Positions 16,499 through 20,201 of a stretch of 20,201 nt of DNA are shown one piece after another. Below the pieces are notes generated by a model. The model worked only from the letters and a program-made list of their open reading frames with translations, had not been told where the DNA came from and ran no database searches. Made by a program: the position numbers and the translations under genes. Each line of letters opens with the position of its first letter. Position 1 is the stretch's first letter. Source of the DNA: Pirellulales bacterium (GTDB taxonomy: Bacteria; Planctomycetota; Planctomycetia; Pirellulales; JAICIG01); assembly GCA_025924495.1 (NCBI GenBank), contig JAICIG010000096.1:1-20201 (forward strand), written 5' to 3'.

Positions 16499-16752
16499 GA
16501 ATCGTTACCGCCTTTCGATCTGATTGCCCGCTTCCCCCTGCGGCTGAGCCGGCATTAACCCAGGAGGTTGGCCGGCCCGCGAAGATCAAATGTTGACGTA
16601 CGGCTGCGCGGCAGTCAAGCAGTACGAAGCCCCTTGCCGGCAAACAAGTTGCGATTAATACCCGGGCCTTGCGGAAGGGGTGCCGTCAAAATCGTTATAG
16701 AGTGAAGATTTCGCTTCGGGTCGGACGATACCACTTGGAAGGAACGCGATAG
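16499..16752. other. Divergent intergenic region rhaB / cysH
   Basis: These 254 bp separate the two divergent genes. A perfect 10-bp palindrome (ttgccggcaa) lies around 16633-16645, and a leftward TTGACT is followed after 17 nt by only a weak -10 (CAACAT). GGAAGGAA at 16738-16745 fits a ribosome site for the rightward gene. No further gene is seen. Confidence 0.45.
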
Positions 16753-16781
16753 TTGACTTTGATTAGTAACATTCATAGCAT
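16753..16781 (+). promoter_or_regulatory. Possible sigma-70 promoter overlapping the cysH 5' end
   Basis: TTGACT at 16753-16758 (five of six -35 matches) is followed by 17 nt and TAGCAT at 16776-16781 (four of six -10 matches). If used, transcription would begin near 16788 and the protein would start at ATG 16810. This conflicts with the TTG start, so only one of the two can be right. Confidence 0.3.
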
Positions 16782-17619
16782 TGGCGTACTTCTGGACGTC
16801 GAACGTGCCATGTTGATGCGAATCATGCCTGCCAGCACCGAGCCCCCCCCGCCCCTTTCTAATGCCCGACCGGCGGAAGGCGCCAGTACCACAAATGCCG
16901 GCAACGGCGCCCCGACGGCCGCCCCCGATTTAGAGCAGCTTGCCGAGTACAGCCGCCAGCTGGAAACCGCCTCGCCTCGGGAAATCATTGCCTGGGCAGT
17001 GGAGAACTATTTTCCCAAGTTGACGATGGCAACGGCCTTCGGACCGGAAGGCTGTTTGATTCTGCACTGGCTGGCCGAAATCGAACCGCGAACTCCAGTG
17101 TTCAATTTGGACACCGGTTACCAATTCAAAGAGACCTTAGAACTGCGCGATCGAATTGCCCAGCGTTATGGCATTACCGTCGAATTGAAGCAGCCCGAGC
17201 TGTCGGTCGAAGCTTATGAGGCGTTGCACGGGGGGCCGGTCTATAAGACGAATCCCGACCAGTGCTGCCGTGACCGCAAGATCAAAGTGCTGACTGACGC
17301 GGCCGTTGGGATGAACGCCTGGATGAGCGGCATCCGTCGCGATCAAAGCCCCGACCGAGCCAAGGCGGCGATCGTGGGTTGGGATAAGAAATTCGGACTG
17401 GTCAAAATCAGCCCGCTGGCCAACTGGACGAAGCAGCAAGTCTGGAAAATGATCGTCGAGGAACAGATTCCCTACAATCCCTTGCATGACCAAGGTTATT
17501 CCAGCATTGGCTGCTGGCCTTGCACCCGAGCAGTGATGTTCGGCGAAGACGAACGCGCGGGCCGCTGGAGCGGCACGGGCAAGGTGGAGTGCGGTCTGCA
17601 TACCCTCGAAGACAAGTAA
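16753..17619 (+). CDS. cysH: Adenylylsulfate (APS) reductase, iron-sulfur type, thioredoxin-dependent
   Basis: The 288-residue enzyme reduces activated sulfate to sulfite during assimilation, using thioredoxin. It carries the cysteine set of APS reductases, CC (171-172) and CxxC (254-257), which hold a 4Fe-4S cluster; PAPS reductases of the enterobacterial type lack these. The catalytic cysteine is Cys280 in KVECGLH. The nucleotide-binding loop region TAFGPEGCLILHW spans about 94-106. Residues 1-58 form a Pro/Ala-rich extension. Start choice is uncertain: TTG at 16753 has GGAAGGAA about 9 nt upstream, while the ATG at 16810 lies just after a promoter-like TTGACT/TAGCAT pair. The Rrf2 regulator follows 3 bp after the stop, forming an operon. 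Confidence 0.93.
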   Translation: MTLISNIHSIGVLLDVERAMLMRIMPASTEPPPPLSNARPAEGASTTNAGNGAPTAAPDLEQLAEYSRQLETASPREIIAWAVENYFPKLTMATAFGPEGCLILHWLAEIEPRTPVFNLDTGYQFKETLELRDRIAQRYGITVELKQPELSVEAYEALHGGPVYKTNPDQCCRDRKIKVLTDAAVGMNAWMSGIRRDQSPDRAKAAIVGWDKKFGLVKISPLANWTKQQVWKMIVEEQIPYNPLHDQGYSSIGCWPCTRAVMFGEDERAGRWSGTGKVECGLHTLEDK

Positions 17620-17622
17620 CGC

Positions 17623-18051
17623 GTGAAAATCTCCGCCAAGACTGAATACGCCTGTATCGCCATGCTGGAGCTGGCGGAGCGCTACGGCTCGGGCGAGCCG
17701 GTGCGAATTCGTTCCATCGCCGACGAACACGGCATTCCTTCGCGGTTCCTCGTGCAGATTCTATTGCAGCTCAAGGGAGCGGGCTTCGTCACCAGCACGC
17801 GCGGCGCTTCGGGCGGTTACCAATTGGTGAAGCCGCCTGAAGAGATTTCCCTGGCCGAGGTCATGCACGTCATCGAGGGCGCCGAGGAAGCAATTGAATC
17901 GAGCGCTTCGCCCGACTCGGTTCCGGCCAAGGTTCTACGCGCTGCCTGGCAAGAAGTGGCCGACGTCCAGCAGGAGATGCTGCGCTCGATCACATTCGCC
18001 GAGCTGATCGACCGGGCGCGGCAGCAGTCGGAAAACATGTACTACATCTGA
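17623..18051 (+). CDS. Rrf2-family transcriptional regulator (CymR/IscR fold, no iron-sulfur cysteines)
   Basis: This 142-residue winged-helix regulator has the Rrf2 opening MKISAKTEYACIAMLELA, a helix-turn-helix near IRSIADEHGIPSRFLVQIL (about 29-47), and the wing sequence STRGASGGYQL (58-68). IscR and NsrR coordinate an iron-sulfur cluster through three cysteines in the second half; here the only cysteine is Cys11, so cluster binding is unlikely. That makes it more like CymR, which controls cysteine and sulfur genes through partner metabolites. The GTG start sits 3 bp after the cysH stop, and the gene pair suggests that it regulates sulfate reduction, probably including its own operon. The Shine-Dalgarno sequence is weak, consistent with translational coupling. 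Confidence 0.9.
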   Translation: MKISAKTEYACIAMLELAERYGSGEPVRIRSIADEHGIPSRFLVQILLQLKGAGFVTSTRGASGGYQLVKPPEEISLAEVMHVIEGAEEAIESSASPDSVPAKVLRAAWQEVADVQQEMLRSITFAELIDRARQQSENMYYI

Positions 18052-18226
18052 CGCCTTCGCGTCGATTTTTCCGGCAAAATCGCTGTATTTAGCGACTTGA
18101 CCCGCTCTGCCGCCGACCTAGGGTTGGAAGACCTTTCTTGTCCGTTCGGATCCGGTTTTTCAACCACGACCTCAATGCTGCGTTGCGACCGCTCGGCGAC
18201 TCGCATTGCGCGGCCAGGTGCGGCAG

Positions 18227-18511
18227 ATGTTGCGAACCAGTACTTTTGCCACCAATGCGCTGCCTTATGGACTACTGGCGCAACTCTTCAACAATCCGAT
18301 CAAGACGGCTACGCAGAATGCGGATCAGATTTCCGCGTTGATGCAGTTTAACCCCATCGATTTTAACAACGCGGGGCTGATGCAATTCCTGCAATCGGTC
18401 GAACGGCGCCCGCCGGTCGTCACGATCTACCAGGTGGGCGACGCGCAAGACCCTGCGAGCGTCGTCTCGTTCGTGTCGCCGAACGCGCCGTTGTTCGACG
18501 TCTCGGTCTGA
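18227..18511 (+). CDS. Small hypothetical protein
   Basis: I do not recognise this 94-residue protein. It starts at ATG 18227, with AGGTG 6 nt upstream; TTG 18206 and GTG 18218 are alternatives. The translation looks coding: it has the G/C-rich third positions of its neighbours, an amphipathic N-terminal half (LPYGLLAQLFNNPIK) and a beta-like C-terminal half (PPVVTIYQVGDAQDPASVV). No cysteine pair, transmembrane segment or signal peptide is apparent. It ends 6 bp from the stop of the convergent Gly/Tyr-rich gene. The upstream 175 bp hold no further gene. Confidence 0.55.
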   Translation: MLRTSTFATNALPYGLLAQLFNNPIKTATQNADQISALMQFNPIDFNNAGLMQFLQSVERRPPVVTIYQVGDAQDPASVVSFVSPNAPLFDVSV

Positions 18512-18517
18512 TCGCGA

Positions 18518-19183
18518 TTAATCCGCCTTGCGTTGGGGTGGTTCATCGGCCGGCGGCATCGGCATAGGCGCTTCTTGGTTATGCGCCTGAGAGACGAACG
18601 GATTGCTGATTGTTTCCGGATGCGCCGGGGCTTGGGGCGTGCGCTGGTTGGCGTAGATGTACGAGTACGGCACGAGCGGAGAGGGCTGAGCGTAGTTGTC
18701 GAACGCAGGCACCGGCGGCAAAGCGGAAGTGCCGCGATAACGGTACGTAGAATTATCGTTGTTGCCATAGCCTCCTGGCCCATAACCGAAGCCGCCATTT
18801 CCGCCAGGAGCGCCATAATAGAATCGAGCGGCCGCGCCTGTTGCGGCGCTGTTGCCGCCGTAGGTTGTGGCCAGGTAGTTACCGTAGCGATAACCGCCGT
18901 AGCCCGCCCCGTAGCCGCCGCCAGCGCCAAAGCCCGCCCCATAGCCGCCGCCCAGGCCGAAATAGGGCGATCCTGACCCATATGCGGCCCCGAAGCTGTT
19001 GTAAGGGGCCCCAAATCCATAACTGGCGCCGAAAGGCGAGGAGGGCAACATGCCCGCCGCCCCTTGCGGCCGCCAACCGGCGTTGCCTCCCCGCGCTGCA
19101 GACCAGTAATTCGGACGATTCTCTTGTGCCTGCAGAGTTGCCGGCAGGCAAGCGGAAATGAGAAGCCAAGCCGCGAGTTTCAT
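18518..19183 (-). CDS. Secreted glycine/tyrosine-rich low-complexity protein
   Basis: The 221-residue product starts with a clear signal peptide (MKLAAWLLISACLPATLQA, cleaved about 19/20). Residues about 50-150 are built from irregular Gly-Tyr-Ala-Phe repeats such as GGGYGAGFGAGGGYGAGYGG (78-97), and residues 155-221 are Pro/Gln-rich with several PxP turns. No enzyme domain is visible. Proteins of this composition are usually disordered or form flexible, sticky extracellular material; a role in surface, matrix or adhesion is inference. Cysteines are absent after the signal. The start ATG 19183 has no visible Shine-Dalgarno sequence, and a perfect palindrome lies about 20 nt upstream, so expression is probably regulated. 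It is downstream of the small lipoprotein-like gene on the same strand, 216 bp away. Confidence 0.75.
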   Translation of the reverse strand: MKLAAWLLISACLPATLQAQENRPNYWSAARGGNAGWRPQGAAGMLPSSPFGASYGFGAPYNSFGAAYGSGSPYFGLGGGYGAGFGAGGGYGAGYGGYRYGNYLATTYGGNSAATGAAARFYYGAPGGNGGFGYGPGGYGNNDNSTYRYRGTSALPPVPAFDNYAQPSPLVPYSYIYANQRTPQAPAHPETISNPFVSQAHNQEAPMPMPPADEPPQRKAD

Positions 19184-19203
19184 GAAGTTTGCCAGCAGAT
19201 GCG

Positions 19204-19233
19204 AGTAAGTTTGGAAGCGTTTCCAAACTTACT
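19204..19233. promoter_or_regulatory. Perfect 13-bp palindrome upstream of the Gly/Tyr-rich gene (LacI-type operator or leader hairpin)
   Basis: agtaagtttggaa (19204-19216), a 4-nt centre gcgt, and ttccaaacttact (19221-19233) are exact inverted copies. The core TGGAAGCGTTTCCA matches the symmetric pattern with a central CG used by LacI/CcpA-type repressors (TGWAANCGNTNWCA) at all but the two W positions. It is AT-rich in a GC-rich setting and sits 21 nt before the start codon. No T-run follows on either strand, so it is not a terminator. Confidence 0.6.
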
Positions 19234-19250
19234 ACGAAAACCGGGGGCCG

Positions 19251-19271
19251 CCGGGCGTTAAGATCGCCCGG
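19251..19271. repeat. Second short hairpin (7-bp stem)
   Basis: ccgggcg (19251-19257) pairs perfectly with cgcccgg (19265-19271) around the loop ttaagat. On the minus strand it lies about 130 nt after the end of the small lipoprotein-like gene, with a TTTT 11 nt further on. It could be a weak terminator of that gene or a further leader structure of the Gly/Tyr-rich gene. Confidence 0.4.
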
Positions 19272-19399
19272 AAACTCCGCATTTTGCCAGCGACCCGGCC
19301 GCAAATGCCAAATTTGCCGCTGCGAACGAATTTGACGACGAGCGGGCGAGTGAGGGGCTGGCGCCAAGGCATGGCTCGGCGCCAAACCTTAAGCAGCGA

Positions 19400-19579
19400 T
19401 CAGTCGCCGCCCGGCGGGGTGTGACGATCGAAGTCGCTGCGAGCCGAATCGAGATCGTCCGCCGCGGTTGGCCTCGACCGGTCTCGATTCGTTGCGCACG
19501 CCGGTATGCTGACGAGCATGGCCAGCAAAACTAACCAAGGAAGCCAGGCTGCGAAGGTGTGTCGCACTGCGTTCGGCAC
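19400..19579 (-). CDS. Small lipoprotein-like exported protein (59 residues)
   Basis: This gene is short and starts with GTG, so it is easily missed. The Shine-Dalgarno sequence is strong: GAGGGAG lies 5 nt before GTG 19579. The N-terminal 27 residues (MPNAVRHTFAAWLPWLVLLA then MLVSIPA) form a basic and hydrophobic signal, followed by Cys28 in the context SIPAC, a lipobox-like cleavage site. The remaining 31 residues are polar and acidic (CATNRDRSRP... then DDLDSARSDFD). The product would be a tiny membrane-anchored lipoprotein or a cleaved secreted peptide. I do not recognise a family. It is upstream of and codirectional with the Gly/Tyr-rich secreted gene, so both may concern the cell surface. 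Confidence 0.6.
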   Translation of the reverse strand: MPNAVRHTFAAWLPWLVLLAMLVSIPACATNRDRSRPTAADDLDSARSDFDRHTPPGGD

Positions 19580-19981
19580 GGAGTCTCCCTCGAAGAAAGC
19601 GGCGGGCGGCTGGGGCGCCGTCGCGGTTTTGCCAGCCCATTATCGGCGCACGGGCCACACGCTATTTAGCCCGATTTAATGCTTTCTTCGATTTTGCGGC
19701 TTGCAGCGGCGCCTTGTGAACCCTCCCACGCAGCAACTGGCGCCTCGACCCGCGCGAGCGGCCCGGGCGATCGCACGTCGTGGAAGCCAATTGCAAATTG
19801 CAAAAGTTCAAAACCTTGGGCTGGAGTGAACTACGTTTTTCATGGATTGGGTTTTGCGCACGATCCGTAGAGCGCTGCCGCATGTCATTGCCATAAGCTG
19901 CCGCCAGTCTCGGCGGTTCGATGTCCTGGAATGCAAACTCGACCCTGCGCCTAATTGAGCACCTCGGAGAGCACGAACGCC
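19580..19981. other. Intergenic region between divergent lipoprotein-like and PilZ genes
   Basis: These 402 bp hold the 5' regions of two divergent genes. An A/T-rich stretch with repeated ttgcaaa occurs at about 19790-19805. Open frames on both strands show no domain character and no ribosome site. I see no confident promoter pair. Confidence 0.4.
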
Positions 19982-20201
19982 ATGACGCCCACCACAAGGC
20001 CCGCCCCGCGCACGACTCTGCCGGAACATCATCCGCTTTACGAGCGGGTGCATGACTTGATGGCGCAAGCCCGGGCCGACGATCAGTTGGATCGTCGCGG
20101 CGCGGCGCGGTACCCGTTCTTTCGTCCGGTGCGTCTGAGTGGTGATTCGGGCGACGTGGGGCCGCATCAGGCCTTTACTCGCGAACTGTCCATTACCGGC
20201 G
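19982..20201 (+). CDS. PilZ-domain protein (partial, runs off right edge)
   Basis: The first 73 codons are visible. After a polar start, residues about 47-55 read AARYPFFRPVRL, where the RxxxR-like basic pair of PilZ domains normally binds cyclic di-GMP, and residues about 66-73 (FTRELSITG) match the second PilZ motif (DxSxxG), with Glu-Leu in place of the usual Asp/Ile. ATG at 19982 is preceded by CGGAGAG about 10 nt upstream. PilZ proteins sense cyclic di-GMP and act on motility, surface or matrix production. The C-terminal part is outside the window, so partner domains cannot be seen. Confidence 0.7.
   Translation, partial: MTPTTRPAPRTTLPEHHPLYERVHDLMAQARADDQLDRRGAARYPFFRPVRLSGDSGDVGPHQAFTRELSITG

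Noticed and set aside
16560..16640. Possible leftward promoter of rhaB (TTGACT with weak CAACAT)
   Set aside because: The -10 element matches only three of six positions, so it is not called.
19679..19870. Short plus-strand frame in the right intergenic region
   Set aside because: No ribosome site and no protein-like pattern.

Overview
The window looks like a piece of a GC-rich planctomycete chromosome, probably of the Pirellulales. No single marker gene proves this. The inference rests on the mix of families: a DUF1080 protein followed by a DUF1571 lipoprotein, an ECF sigma factor overlapping an unusual transmembrane partner, an MMPL exporter of the RND superfamily, an S41 protease, a Gfo/Idh/MocA oxidoreductase beside rhamnulokinase, and a PilZ protein. 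I see no rRNA, tRNA, CRISPR array, insertion sequence or phage gene. It reads as ordinary chromosome with several unusual genes.

Layout from left to right. Positions 1-2343 (minus strand) hold an ECF sigma factor overlapping by 8 bp a GTG-started transmembrane partner. That partner's reading frame stops at an amber codon at 975-977, yet the same frame stays open to the window edge, so the gene is probably one long protein broken by a nonsense codon. Positions 2698-3057 (plus) encode a small cupin, convergent with a rhomboid-family membrane protein (3070-4245, minus) whose catalytic residues are replaced. Positions 4539-6183 (plus) carry secreted DUF1080 and DUF1571 proteins. Positions 6229-8618 (minus) carry an RraA-like protein and glutamine synthetase; glnA has a clear intrinsic terminator and a candidate sigma-54 promoter. 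Positions 8951-13196 (minus) carry the MMPL exporter and, upstream of it, the S41 protease, with a compound hairpin between them. Positions 13802-16498 (minus) carry a Gfo/Idh/MocA oxidoreductase and rhamnulokinase. Positions 16753-18051 (plus) carry an iron-sulfur type APS reductase and, 3 bp later, an Rrf2 regulator without the iron-sulfur cysteines, which suggests a self-contained sulfur assimilation unit. Positions 18227-20201 hold a small unknown protein, a secreted Gly/Tyr-rich protein preceded by a perfect 13-bp palindrome, a 59-residue lipoprotein-like gene, and the start of a PilZ protein that leaves the window.

The most interesting items are the catalytically dead rhomboid with a long charged tail, the amber-interrupted sigma-linked gene, the sigma-54 site before glnA, and the LacI-operator-like palindrome before the Gly/Tyr-rich protein. 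I do not see a convincing multi-gene novel defence or mobile system. All functions are read from sequence motifs by eye, without database searches.
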